Notes: generated from the sequence alone by a model not told the origin. A DNA stretch of 64,000 nucleotides from Draconibacterium sp. (GCA_011620585.1 WOYV01000120.1:1-64000); one strand, 5' to 3'; positions 53,741 to 62,567 are shown, counted from the stretch's first letter. Translations and numbers: made by a program.

Positions 53741-56680
53741 ATGAAACCAACCAACATCCTATATTTACTCTTAATCCTATTACTGTATTCAGGTTCGGGT
53801 GTTAAAGCACAGGAAGCTCCGTTTTTAAAATTCAAAGACGATCCCTGGGTGGAAAGCCAGTTGCAAACGCTGACCTTAGATGAAAAAATTGCCCAATTAA
53901 TGATTGTTACGGTTTATCCGCGACAAAATGATGCAAGTAAAAACAATGTAATTAAAACGATCCAAGAACAAAAGCCAGGCGGGATATTGGTTATGCAGGG
54001 CGATCCGGTAAAATCGGCAGCCTGGATAAACGAATTTCAAAATGCTTCGTCGGTCCCGTTACTCGTAGCAATCGATGGAGAATGGGGGCCTTCGATGCGC
54101 ATCGACAGTGCCATTGCTTATCCTTACGCACAGGCACTGGGAGCGGTGCAAGACACCGGCCTGATTTACCAAATGGGAAAAGAATTTGGCGAACAAATGA
54201 AAATATTGGGTGTACAAATGAATTTTGCACCCGATGCCGATATCAATACCACACCTGGCAACCCCGTTATTAATTTTCGTTCGTTTGGCGAAGAAAAAGA
54301 TAACGTGGCGCTGAAAGCATGGATGGTGGCCAAAGGGATGCAAGACGCGGGGGTGATTGCCGTTGCCAAGCATTTCCCGGGACATGGCGACACTCAAAGC
54401 GATTCACACCTGACGCTCCCACTCATTAATCATTCAAAAAACAGGCTTGATCAAGTAGAATCTTATCCTTTTCGCTACCTCGCTGAAAAGGGGATTTGCG
54501 GAATAATGACGGCGCACCTGAATGTGCCGGCACTCGATCCTTCAGGAAAGACGTCATCGCTCTCAAAAAAAGTAGTGACCGCTTACCTCAAAGATGAAAT
54601 CGGATTTAAAGGATTTGTTGTAACCGATGCAATCAATATGAAAGGGGTTCAATCGGAACCGGGCCGCGCAGGGGCGGAAGCGCTGATTGCCGGTAACGAC
54701 ATGGTTGAATTCGTTCCCGATCTTGGGAAAGCGATTCAGGGAGTAAAAAAAGCTATCGACAAAAAGGAGATCACGGTAGAAGAAATCGACACAAAATGCC
54801 GAACTGTACTTGCCTTAAAGCGTTGGGCAAAGCTAAATAAATACCAGGCTGCGGCCCTCGACGGTCTGACCAAAAAACTTAATGCGCCAAACTTTGAGGT
54901 AACGCAACGAAAACTGACCAGGGCTTCGTTAACGGTGTTGCAAAACGACGGAATTTTGCCGGTTCAGGATCTGGAGAAAAGAAAGATTGCATCCATAAGT
55001 ATCGGGGGGGATGAAGAATCTGCTTTTCAGAAAATGCTTGCAAACTATACCGAAATTGATCATTTCGTGTTACCAAAAGAAGCCAGCGAAAAAGAGTGGT
55101 CACAACTTCGGATGAAGCTTTTAAACTATAACCTTGTAATTGCGGCAGTGGAAGGGATCCATATTTATCCTTCGGGGAAATACGGAACCAGCGAGATTCA
55201 AAGAAAAGCGGTGTCGGATATAGTCAGCGAAAACAATGCGCTGCTAACGTTTTTTGGGAATGCCTATGCGCTAAAGCATTTCGAAAATATACATCATGCC
55301 AAAGGTTTGATTTTGGCGTATCAGAACAATCGCCTTACCCAGGAACTGGCGGCTCAGCTTGTTTTCGGAGCTTTTGGCGCCAATGCAAAACTCCCGGTTA
55401 CCGTAGATAATCGTTTTAAAGTAAACGATGGAATTATCGTGGAAGGAAACCGCACTTTTTCGTACACCATTCCCGAGGAAGTAGGAATGAGTTCAAAAAA
55501 GCTCCTGTTAATCGATACCATTGCCCAAATTGGCCTGGAAGAAAAAGCATATCCGGGATGCCAGGTTTTAATTGCCAAAGACGGTAAAATTATCTACCAC
55601 AAATGTTTTGGCTACCTTACCTATTCCAACGACGAACCGGTAGAAAAGAACGATTTATACGATTGGGCTTCAATTACCAAAGTTACCGGCCCCTTGCCTG
55701 CCATCATGAAAATGGTGGATGAAAAAAAGATAAACCTTGATGATAAACTAAGTAAGTATTGGCCGGCTTTTATCGGGACAAATAAGGAGAACCTGGTTAT
55801 TCGGGAGGTCCTTGCACACCAGGCACGTCTCGAAGCATATATTGCCTACTGGACCAGTACTGTAGATAAACACGGCAAACTAAATCGTGATGTTTTCAGA
55901 TACTCTCCCAGCGACGATTTTAACATTCGGATATCGCAACATCTCTATATGAATCCCGGGTACTACAATGCAATGATGGATACACTGAACCGCTCAAGAC
56001 TGCTTCCACGAAACAAATACCTGTACTCGGGGTTGAGTTTTTATCTGTATCCAAAAATCATTTCGAATTTAACCGGGCAGAATTTTGAAGACTATTTAAA
56101 GACAACGTTTTACCTTCCGTTAGGCGCCAGCACAGTTACCTACAATCCTTACCTGCATTTTCCGATGAAACAAATTGTTCCGACCGAAAACGACGATTTT
56201 TTCAGAAAAGAAAATCTGCGAGGTTTTGTACACGACGAAGGAGCGGCCATGATGGGTGGAATTTCGGGAAATGCAGGGCTTTTTGGAACCACCACCGACC
56301 TGGCAAAAATTTTCCAGATGTATCTTCAGAAAGGATATTTCGGAGGCCGTCGGTACATTTCAGAAAAAACAATGAATGAATTTATACGGATTCAATATCC
56401 CGAAAACAAAAACCGACGGGGCCTGGGTTTCGACAAACCCCTGATCGATAATAATAAGAAAGAACTAATTGATGCATATCCGGCTGTTTCAGCCAGTAAA
56501 AACAGTTTCGGCCATAGTGGATTTACCGGTACGTTTGCCTGGGCCGATCCCGACAACGGACTATTATTCATTTTTATGTCGAACCGGGTGCACCCTACCC
56601 GCGAAAACCAGCGATTGTATCAACTGAACATCCGTACCGAAATGCATCAGGCCATTTACGATAGTATTGAAAAACAATAG
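53741..56680 (+). CDS. GH3 beta-N-acetylglucosaminidase (NagZ-like) fused to a serine hydrolase
   Basis: 979 residues with signal peptide MKPTNILYLLLILLLYSGSGVKAQ; start chosen by it and by the promoter. The GH3 domain (about 30-560) has VAIDGEWGPSMRID, the NagZ-type His/Asp loop KHFPGHGDTQSDSHLTLP, and the nucleophile Asp296 in VVTDAINMKGV. The C-terminal beta-lactamase/AmpC-like domain (about 585-979) has the SxxK motif at Ser644-Lys647 (WASITK), LYSGLSFYLY as the second motif region and FGHSGFTGTFAW towards the end. Two activities on one chain fit removal of GlcNAc from muropeptides plus a peptidase or esterase action. The fusion is frequent in Bacteroidota. It is divergent from namZ. Confidence 0.92.
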   Translation: MKPTNILYLLLILLLYSGSGVKAQEAPFLKFKDDPWVESQLQTLTLDEKIAQLMIVTVYPRQNDASKNNVIKTIQEQKPGGILVMQGDPVKSAAWINEFQNASSVPLLVAIDGEWGPSMRIDSAIAYPYAQALGAVQDTGLIYQMGKEFGEQMKILGVQMNFAPDADINTTPGNPVINFRSFGEEKDNVALKAWMVAKGMQDAGVIAVAKHFPGHGDTQSDSHLTLPLINHSKNRLDQVESYPFRYLAEKGICGIMTAHLNVPALDPSGKTSSLSKKVVTAYLKDEIGFKGFVVTDAINMKGVQSEPGRAGAEALIAGNDMVEFVPDLGKAIQGVKKAIDKKEITVEEIDTKCRTVLALKRWAKLNKYQAAALDGLTKKLNAPNFEVTQRKLTRASLTVLQNDGILPVQDLEKRKIASISIGGDEESAFQKMLANYTEIDHFVLPKEASEKEWSQLRMKLLNYNLVIAAVEGIHIYPSGKYGTSEIQRKAVSDIVSENNALLTFFGNAYALKHFENIHHAKGLILAYQNNRLTQELAAQLVFGAFGANAKLPVTVDNRFKVNDGIIVEGNRTFSYTIPEEVGMSSKKLLLIDTIAQIGLEEKAYPGCQVLIAKDGKIIYHKCFGYLTYSNDEPVEKNDLYDWASITKVTGPLPAIMKMVDEKKINLDDKLSKYWPAFIGTNKENLVIREVLAHQARLEAYIAYWTSTVDKHGKLNRDVFRYSPSDDFNIRISQHLYMNPGYYNAMMDTLNRSRLLPRNKYLYSGLSFYLYPKIISNLTGQNFEDYLKTTFYLPLGASTVTYNPYLHFPMKQIVPTENDDFFRKENLRGFVHDEGAAMMGGISGNAGLFGTTTDLAKIFQMYLQKGYFGGRRYISEKTMNEFIRIQYPENKNRRGLGFDKPLIDNNKKELIDAYPAVSASKNSFGHSGFTGTFAWADPDNGLLFIFMSNRVHPTRENQRLYQLNIRTEMHQAIYDSIEKQ

Positions 56681-56932
56681 GCAACATTTAAAAAATGTTA
56701 ATAAGACGGTTAACAAATGCTGTTTTACAACATATCTCCATTTCTTTTTTCATTAAAAAACAGCCACTTACAAAAATCAGTTTTTAGCTTTTTCTACATA
56801 ATAATATTTACACCCCTCAACGTCCTCAAGTTCAGGCGACTTAATATTTTATTATTAATGATTTAATCCTATCTTTACGTGACTGAGATACGTTCTTTTA
56901 CAATAAAATTAATCATATAATATCACAGCGAT

Positions 56933-57187
56933 ATGGAAAAAAAGATCACATTTAACGAGCTGCGAAAAATTAAAGACAGCTTGCCTGACGGTTCAATCAG
57001 AAAAATAGCCGAAGAGTTTTCAGTAACTGAAGAAACCGTCAGGAATTATTTCGGAGGCGCTAATTACATTGACGGGAAATCAGTTGGAATCCATATGGAA
57101 CCCGGGCCAAACGGTGGTATTGTCCTGCTTGACGACACTGCAATTCTGGATAGGGCCAAGGAGTTAATCGGAGCTGAAGCAGTCTAA
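56933..57187 (+). CDS. Small conserved HTH DNA-binding protein
   Basis: 84 residues. Residues about 18-40 (GSIRKIAEEFSVTEETVRNY) form a helix-turn-helix, followed by FGGANYIDGKSVGIHMEPGP, a strongly conserved segment of this Bacteroidota-specific family, and a short C-terminal helix. It is annotated elsewhere only as DNA-binding protein; the targets are unknown. The strong conservation and small size suggest a housekeeping or nucleoid-linked role. A near-consensus -7 box TATCTTTA lies at 56870-56877 and a terminator follows, so the gene forms its own transcript. The 250 bases before it contain no other gene. Confidence 0.8.
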   Translation: MEKKITFNELRKIKDSLPDGSIRKIAEEFSVTEETVRNYFGGANYIDGKSVGIHMEPGPNGGIVLLDDTAILDRAKELIGAEAV

Positions 57188-57218
57188 CAATTCATATAAG
57201 AGATTTAAAATATTTAAG

Positions 57219-57252
57219 AAACTGTTCTATATTTATGGAGCAGTTTTTTTTT
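57219..57252 (+). terminator. Rho-independent terminator after the HTH gene
   Basis: Stem AAACTGTTC (57219-57227) with GAGCAGTTT (57238-57246, one G-U pair), 10-base loop, then T-run to about 57252. It lies 32 bases after the stop codon and inside an in-frame upstream extension of the next gene, which argues against a start at 57235 for that gene. Confidence 0.85.
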
Positions 57253-57279
57253 GTCAACTACGGACTAAACCTTACTATT

Positions 57280-58074
57280 ATGAAAAATCGATTTCACATC
57301 GTAACTTCTATCGCGCTGGCGGTTATTTTTCAAGCCTGCGAGAAACCATGGCAAAATATCTATAACGGTGAAAACCTGGATGGTTTCGAAACCTACATCG
57401 GCACACCCTTGCAAGGATTTGATTCGTTGCATGCCCTTGCAACTCCCGAAAAAGTTTTTAGCATTATCGAAGAAAACGGCGAAAAACTGATTCGTATCTC
57501 GGGCGAGGTAAACGGATCGCTGGCGACCCTTGATACGTTTTCGGATTATCAACTCGAATTGGTTTTTAAATGGGGAGAAGAGGTTTACACCACCCGAAAC
57601 AGCGGTTTATTGTACCACAGTTTTGGCGATTTTGGGGCAGCTTTCGGGACCTGGATGACCAACATCGAATGCCAATTAATGCACGACAATCTGGGCGATA
57701 CTTACCTAATGAATAACACGTGCTGCGAAACCAATGCCAAATTACAAGATGAGCGATATATTTATTCGAAAGATGGCGAACCCACCCGGTTTGGGAAAGA
57801 TTTTAACGGCGCCGGAATCAAAAAGGCCCAAGACGCTGAGAATCCGCTTGGCGAATGGAACACGGTTGAATTGTACAGCCTGGGAAGAACCACCGTTCAT
57901 GTAGTAAACGGAATAGTTACAATGGTAAATACCAATACCGGTGTTAACGAAAACAATGGAATCAGATCCTTATCTTCCGGAAGAATCCAGCTTCAATCGG
58001 AAGGCGGCGAACTTTTTATAAAATCGCTCCGGATAAAACCCATTACAAAAATACCTGCGAAAATTATTCAGTAA
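57280..58074 (+). CDS. Lipoprotein, DUF1080-like (3-keto-disaccharide hydrolase fold)
   Basis: 264 residues from ATG 57280, which opens the signal peptide MKNRFHIVTSIALAVIFQAC; Cys20 is the lipid anchor. An ATG at 57235 lies in the previous terminator and is rejected. The body is a LamG-like jelly roll of the DUF1080 type: WQNIYNGENLDGFETYIGTP at the start, SDYQLELVFKWGEE, RNSGLLYHSFGDF, MTNIECQLMHDN, EWNTVELYSLGRTTVHVVNG and GRIQLQSEGGELFIKSLRI at the end. This is the canonical DUF1080 strand order. Known members hydrolyse 3-keto-glycosides or bind sugars; which applies here is unknown. Isolated between two terminators. Confidence 0.87.
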   Translation: MKNRFHIVTSIALAVIFQACEKPWQNIYNGENLDGFETYIGTPLQGFDSLHALATPEKVFSIIEENGEKLIRISGEVNGSLATLDTFSDYQLELVFKWGEEVYTTRNSGLLYHSFGDFGAAFGTWMTNIECQLMHDNLGDTYLMNNTCCETNAKLQDERYIYSKDGEPTRFGKDFNGAGIKKAQDAENPLGEWNTVELYSLGRTTVHVVNGIVTMVNTNTGVNENNGIRSLSSGRIQLQSEGGELFIKSLRIKPITKIPAKIIQ

Positions 58075-58078
58075 AAAT

Positions 58079-58112
58079 AAAATACCCGCCGCTTCGGCTG
58101 CGGGTATTTTTA
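58079..58112 (+). terminator. Rho-independent terminator after the DUF1080-like gene
   Basis: An 11-bp perfect stem, AAAATACCCGC (58079-58089) with GCGGGTATTTT (58100-58110), and the loop CGCTTCGGCT. T-rich on the right and A-rich on the left, so it may serve both strands. It starts 5 bases past the stop. Confidence 0.88.
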
Positions 58113-58140
58113 TGCTATAACCAAACTTAAATAATTACTT

Positions 58141-59343
58141 ATGAGTGAGAAATCGTTTCGCGAACAGTTAACCGTAAAAAACACCGTTTTGGGAGTACAG
58201 TTTCTTTTTGTTGCCTTTGGAGCCACCGTGCTGGTTCCTTTGCTGGTTGGTATCGATCCGGCAGTCGCTCTTTTTACGGCAGGCGTTGGAACACTGATAT
58301 TTCATTTGATTACCAAAGGTCAGGTTCCGGTTTTTCTTGGAAGTAGTTTTGCATTTATCGCTCCCATAATCGAGGCTACCAGATTGTATGGCCTTCCCGG
58401 TACACTTTCGGGGATTATTGCCGTTGGACTGGTTTACGCGGTGGTTTCGGCATTGGTAAAACTGCGTGGGATCACTTTTGTAGAAAGGCTGTTCCCGGCA
58501 GTGGTAGTTGGCCCGGTAATCATGATCATTGGGTTATCACTCGCCTCATCGGCTGTCGACATGGCTAAAACCGACTGGCCATTGGCAGTTATTTCGTTGG
58601 GAACCGCCGTCACTGTTGTTATTTTCGGAAAACGCATGATCAAACTCATCCCGATATTTATCGGAATTACCGTAGGTTACACCGTGGCGCTGATCTGGGG
58701 AAAAGTAGATTATTCAGCCATCCGCGATGCAGCCTGGTTTTCGCTGCCCGAATTTACAGCCCCAAAATTTAGCTGGCAGGCCATCCTTTATATGGTCCCG
58801 GTGGCTATTGCCCCTATCATCGAACACGTAGGTGATATGTACGCCATTAGCGGAGTTTGCGAAAAGAATTTTATTGAAAAACCCGGATTACACCGTACAC
58901 TGCTTGGTGACGGTATTGCCACCGCCATTGCAGGATTTTTCGGAGGTGTTCCGAACACTACTTATTCTGAAGTTACCGGTGCGATTACGCTTACTAAAGT
59001 TACAAATCCGTTTGTGTTGCGAGTGGCTGCAATTACTGCCATTGTATTTGCACTGGTGGGTAAGGTCAGCGGTTTCCTGAAAACGATTCCGCAAGCCATT
59101 TTGGGAGGAATCATGCTTTTGCTGTTTGGGATGATTGCTGCAATTGGTATCAAAGCTCTGGTCGACTCCAGGGCAAGCCTTAGCGAAACCCGCAACCAGG
59201 TGATTGTTTCGATTGTATTGACTGTTGGAATTGGCGGTGCGGTTATTTCGTACGGACATTTCTCGCTGGCCGGAATTGGGTTGGCCGCCACTGTCGGGAT
59301 TATCCTGAACTTATTGTTGCCAAAAACAAAGAAGGAGGAATAA
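58141..59343 (+). CDS. uraA: Uracil/xanthine permease family transporter
   Basis: 400 residues with about 12-14 membrane segments, the nucleobase:cation symporter-2 (NAT) family. It should import uracil or a related base with protons. Diagnostic stretches are VPVFLGSSFAFIAPI in helix 3, IAPIIEHVGDMYAISGVCEK with the Glu of helix 8 that contacts the base, and FFGGVPNTTYSEVTGAI near 265-280, the NTTYxE form being that of uracil permeases. It begins 30 bases after a terminator and stands alone, without pyrimidine salvage genes next to it. Uracil rather than xanthine is favoured but not certain. Confidence 0.88.
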   Translation: MSEKSFREQLTVKNTVLGVQFLFVAFGATVLVPLLVGIDPAVALFTAGVGTLIFHLITKGQVPVFLGSSFAFIAPIIEATRLYGLPGTLSGIIAVGLVYAVVSALVKLRGITFVERLFPAVVVGPVIMIIGLSLASSAVDMAKTDWPLAVISLGTAVTVVIFGKRMIKLIPIFIGITVGYTVALIWGKVDYSAIRDAAWFSLPEFTAPKFSWQAILYMVPVAIAPIIEHVGDMYAISGVCEKNFIEKPGLHRTLLGDGIATAIAGFFGGVPNTTYSEVTGAITLTKVTNPFVLRVAAITAIVFALVGKVSGFLKTIPQAILGGIMLLLFGMIAAIGIKALVDSRASLSETRNQVIVSIVLTVGIGGAVISYGHFSLAGIGLAATVGIILNLLLPKTKKEE

Positions 59344-59424
59344 CGTTCAGTGATCTGTCGCAGTTAGCAGAAAAGAACCGAAATTGAATTCAGTATTACG
59401 GAATAATTGATTTTAGATGATGCT

Positions 59425-60201
59425 TTAGTTTACTTCTTGTTTCTCAGGCAAATACTTCCAAAACCGGCGGGGCATGTGTTGTAGTTGCAACCTCAGGTTT
59501 TTTCGTTCTTCGATACTGACATGTTTAAAATACGAGCGCCACAGTTTTTGGTAAAAATCCTCGCCCTCATCGAGCAAAGCCTGTTTCACCTGACCATTGT
59601 ACGAGTTAAATTGCCTTTTCGAAATCTCCACTTCTTCCACCTTGTCTTTATTATACAAAATTCCATAATTTCGTTTTAAGTCGTAAATCAGCCACTGCTG
59701 ATCGGTGAAGCGTTTCTGATAATGGTCCACGATCAATGGAAGCACATCGTAGCGGGGTTCGATCCCACAGAAATACATTCCATCTTTGGTGCGTTGAAAC
59801 CGAACAAACTGCAACATCCGCATCGCTTCCCTTTTTACTTTTTGTGATGTTTGAGCCAGGTACAGGACATCCGAATCGCCAAAATCAGTTTCGAGGTTGA
59901 AGTGCCCGCTAAACAGCCGCCGCAAAAAACGATAGATTTTCATTTCAATCCCCAAGTCTTCCGACAAAAAAGCGTAAAAAAGTAATTGTTTGTTCTTCCC
60001 CGACAATTTATCCTGAATGCCTTTCCAAACCCGTTCGGCTTTTAAAGGATCGGTTTCAATATCCACACTTTCAACAAACAGATACCGCTGCCCGCCATAA
60101 CGCGAACAAATATCCACCGGAAAATCTTTTCGGCGGTAACACTCAAATATGGCTGTTAACAGCCCTTCAAAACTATGGTCGTATGTGTAAATTTTCATCA
60201 A
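59425..60201 (-). CDS. Putative DNA metabolism protein, TIGR03915/DUF4130 family
   Basis: 258 residues. The opening YTYDHSFEGLLTAIFECYRRKDFP and the DSDVLYLAQTSQKVKREAMRMLQFVRFQRTKDG centre, plus YFCGIEPRYDVLPLIVDHY and WLIYDLKRNYGILYN, are the family pattern. Members are linked to, and in some genomes fused with, a uracil-DNA glycosylase-like protein and always close to the TIGR03916 radical SAM protein, which is the next gene upstream here (121 bases away). The chemical task is unknown; a DNA lesion-handling role is assumed from these partners. In this genome it is not fused to a glycosylase. Confidence 0.87.
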   Translation of the reverse strand: MMKIYTYDHSFEGLLTAIFECYRRKDFPVDICSRYGGQRYLFVESVDIETDPLKAERVWKGIQDKLSGKNKQLLFYAFLSEDLGIEMKIYRFLRRLFSGHFNLETDFGDSDVLYLAQTSQKVKREAMRMLQFVRFQRTKDGMYFCGIEPRYDVLPLIVDHYQKRFTDQQWLIYDLKRNYGILYNKDKVEEVEISKRQFNSYNGQVKQALLDEGEDFYQKLWRSYFKHVSIEERKNLRLQLQHMPRRFWKYLPEKQEVN

Positions 60202-60322
60202 AATTCTTAATTGCTAATGATAATTCCAATCTTCATCCCCTTGCTCCTTTGTCGCCATTCACCCTTCGAAGGGGGATCAGGGAGATGTTAAGGCCCTGAT
60301 ATTTAGAATCTTAGTCCCCAAT

Positions 60323-61399
60323 TCAGTGCAGCGTTGGCAAAACCGGTTTAAAATCGACAAACAGTTGTAATTGTGTATCGAGGGTTTTCTTGAATTTCGA
60401 ACCCATTTCCCGCATAATCTTATTTTTTAGTCTCACAGGTTCCCAGTCCGAAAACGAAGCAGGTAATTCGTTGGTAGTGATAAAATAGCGGGCACGTTTC
60501 ATCACCACTCCCAGATTTTTCAAATGCGATAATGTGAGTTGGCGGTGACGACGCGCCAGTACAATTTTTTGTGCCGACTGCACCCCAATTCCCGGCACGC
60601 GTAAGATCATCTCGTAATCGGCCCGGTTGATATCCACAGGGAAAAGATGCATATTCCGAAGTGCATAACCGAGTTTTGGATCCACATCCAGATCGAGAAA
60701 AGGTTGGTCTTCGGTTAAAATTTCCTCGGCCTGAAAATGGTAAAACCGCATCAGCCAGTCGCTTTGATAAAGACGGTTTTCGCGCACCAGCGGTGGCCTT
60801 GTTAGGGCGGGTAAACGTTTGTCGTATTCATTCACCGGCAAATATCCCGAGAAATAAACCCTTTTCAGGTTCTGGTTTTTGTACAAGCCCGACGACAGCA
60901 AAATAATCTGCCGGTCGGCCCAAAAACCAGCCTCCTCAACCAGTTGCGAACTTGCCCCGGGAATCGCTTTCAAATGAATGTAACCGTTATAATTTTCCTC
61001 CTTTCGTAGTTTTTTAGCTACCAAAATCATGCGTTCCATCGTATAATCCGGACTCTTGATCACCCCTGAACTCAGGAATAATCCTTCGATGTAATTTCTT
61101 CGGTAAAACCCGATGGTCAGGTCCACAATTTCCTGTGGTGCGAAAGTAGCCCGCGGGCGGTCATTGGTGCGCCTGTTAATGCAATATGCACAATCGTAAA
61201 TACAATAATTGGTCATCAGAATTTTAAAGAGGCTCACACAGCGTCCATCGTCGGTAAAACTGTGGCAGATGCCACAAGCCACTCCATTTCCAATCCCTTT
61301 CGACGAATTGGGCCGGCTGCTTCCGCTTGAGGCACACGAAACATCGTATTTGGCTGCATCAGATAAGATGGCAAGTTTATCGTTGATTGTTTGATTCAT
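60323..61399 (-). CDS. Putative DNA modification/repair radical SAM protein, TIGR03916 family
   Basis: 358 residues. The radical SAM cluster motif CxxxCxxC is at Cys66, Cys70 and Cys73 (NYCIYDCAYCINR), binding the [4Fe-4S] cluster that cleaves S-adenosylmethionine. Further Cys near 39-45 (VACGICHSF) may bind another metal. LFLSSGVIKSPDYTMERMI and HLKAIPGASSQLVEEAGFWADR are family motifs, and RVPGIGVQSAQKIVLARR near 266-283 is a helix-hairpin-helix for DNA contact. This combination indicates radical-based repair or modification of DNA with the downstream TIGR03915 protein. The family averages slightly longer chains, about 415. Divergent from the S24 regulator 349 bases away. Confidence 0.9.
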   Translation of the reverse strand: MNQTINDKLAILSDAAKYDVSCASSGSSRPNSSKGIGNGVACGICHSFTDDGRCVSLFKILMTNYCIYDCAYCINRRTNDRPRATFAPQEIVDLTIGFYRRNYIEGLFLSSGVIKSPDYTMERMILVAKKLRKEENYNGYIHLKAIPGASSQLVEEAGFWADRQIILLSSGLYKNQNLKRVYFSGYLPVNEYDKRLPALTRPPLVRENRLYQSDWLMRFYHFQAEEILTEDQPFLDLDVDPKLGYALRNMHLFPVDINRADYEMILRVPGIGVQSAQKIVLARRHRQLTLSHLKNLGVVMKRARYFITTNELPASFSDWEPVRLKNKIMREMGSKFKKTLDTQLQLFVDFKPVLPTLH

Positions 61400-61748
61400 G
61401 GCTGTTAATTTTCAATTAGAAGTGTTTCCAGTCTTCCCCCTCGTGGAAATTAAAGGGGGCCTGTCTAAAAATCCCCGGTCAACACCGGGGATTTGGAACC
61501 TCAATATGCGGGCCTTGGCCCGTGTAATCCATAAAATTGTTTTCATAGTGTTTTTGATAATATTTTTATCAATTATGAAGATAATAATTTAATCATTTCT
61601 TTCGATCCTGCAAGAAATTTTTATAGTTTTGAATTCTATTGGGAAAGAAAAAAATTAAGGGCTAAAGCCCGCATCAATTTGAATATGTTTTCTCCACGAC
61701 TTAGTCGTGGAGAATTGGACTATTAATTTACAAGACTTTGATCCTTAA
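61400..61748. repeat. Cluster of REP-like hairpins between the radical SAM and S24 genes
   Basis: The 349-base gap holds four inverted repeats: AAATCCCCGGT/ACCGGGGATTT (61469-61494), CGGGCC/GGCCCG (61509-61522), GGGCT/AGCCC (61659-61670) and TCTCCACGACT/AGTCGTGGAGA (61691-61713) within a 25-base palindrome-like stretch. The GGGCTAAAGCCC plus CACGACTTAGTCGTG pair has the form of known REP/BIME elements of Bacteroidota, which are mobilised by RAYT transposases such as the one at the right end of this window. Promoters of the two flanking genes must lie within or beside these repeats. Confidence 0.6.
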
Positions 61749-62567
61749 ATGAAACTGAATATGAACCACTTCAGCAGTAACATTAAGCTTTTGCGCAACC
61801 GTAAAAAACGTACCCAAAACGATGTAGCGGCCGCGCTCAACCTAAAACGAACCACTGTTAATGGTTTGGAAAATTCGATTAGCCAGCCAACCGTTCCGCA
61901 ATTACAGGCGTATTCGAAATATTACGGGATCGCTATCGACACACTCATCAATGTAGATCTGAACCGCTTGTCGGAAAATCAGTTTACCGACCTGCAAAAT
62001 GGCTTCGATGTATTTGTCAGGGGCACTAACCTGCGTGTAATTGCCACCACCGTCGATTCGGAGAACAACGACAATATTGAATTTGTGAACCAAAAGGCAC
62101 AGGCTGGTTATGTTACCAGTTTCGCCGATCCCGAATACATTGGCACACTCCCGGTTTTTCAATTGCCGTTTTTATCAAAAGAAAAAAAGTACCGCGCCTT
62201 TACCATTTCCGGCGATTCGATGCTGCCGATTCCTGGCGGTTCGGTGGTGATTGGCGAATTTGTACAGAATTTCTTAGACGTAAAATCGGGACAGGCATGC
62301 ATTGTAGTTACCCGCGACGAGGGCATTGTTTTTAAACTGGTTGAAAACGAAATTGAAGAAAAACAATCGTTTCAGTTGGTTTCGCTGAATTCGCAATTCG
62401 AGCCTTACGATCTGCCGGTGACCGAAATAAAAGAAATCTGGAAATTTGTATGTTTCCTGAATACCGAAATACCGGAGCCGGAAACCGACCTGCAGCAACT
62501 TATGAAAAGCGTAAACGAAATGAAAATAGAACTGCAACAACTGAAGAAAGTAAAAAGGCAAACTTAG
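61749..62567 (+). CDS. LexA-like XRE-S24 transcriptional regulator
   Basis: 272 residues from ATG 61749 (ATG 61761 is a close alternative). Residues about 6-65 are an XRE-type HTH (SNIKLLRNRKKRTQNDVAAA, then LKRTTVNGLENSISQPTVPQ). The S24 peptidase domain holds the cleavage pair Ala119-Gly120 (QKAQAGYV), Ser157 in ISGDSMLPIPGG and Lys196 in GIVFKLVEN; spacing matches LexA (38 residues from the cleavage site to Ser, 39 to Lys). It therefore should cut itself when activated by RecA filaments or another signal, lifting repression. A coiled-coil tail (about 245-272) is an addition to the LexA plan. Next to two DNA-repair-type genes and read divergently from them. Target sites are not known. Confidence 0.9.
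   Translation: MKLNMNHFSSNIKLLRNRKKRTQNDVAAALNLKRTTVNGLENSISQPTVPQLQAYSKYYGIAIDTLINVDLNRLSENQFTDLQNGFDVFVRGTNLRVIATTVDSENNDNIEFVNQKAQAGYVTSFADPEYIGTLPVFQLPFLSKEKKYRAFTISGDSMLPIPGGSVVIGEFVQNFLDVKSGQACIVVTRDEGIVFKLVENEIEEKQSFQLVSLNSQFEPYDLPVTEIKEIWKFVCFLNTEIPEPETDLQQLMKSVNEMKIELQQLKKVKRQT

Noticed and set aside
60263-60272. CCTTCGAAGG palindrome between the TIGR03915 and TIGR03916 genes
   Set aside because: A 10-bp palindrome is short; the surrounding text resembles a common Bacteroidota intergenic repeat, but with one copy in view I cannot support it.
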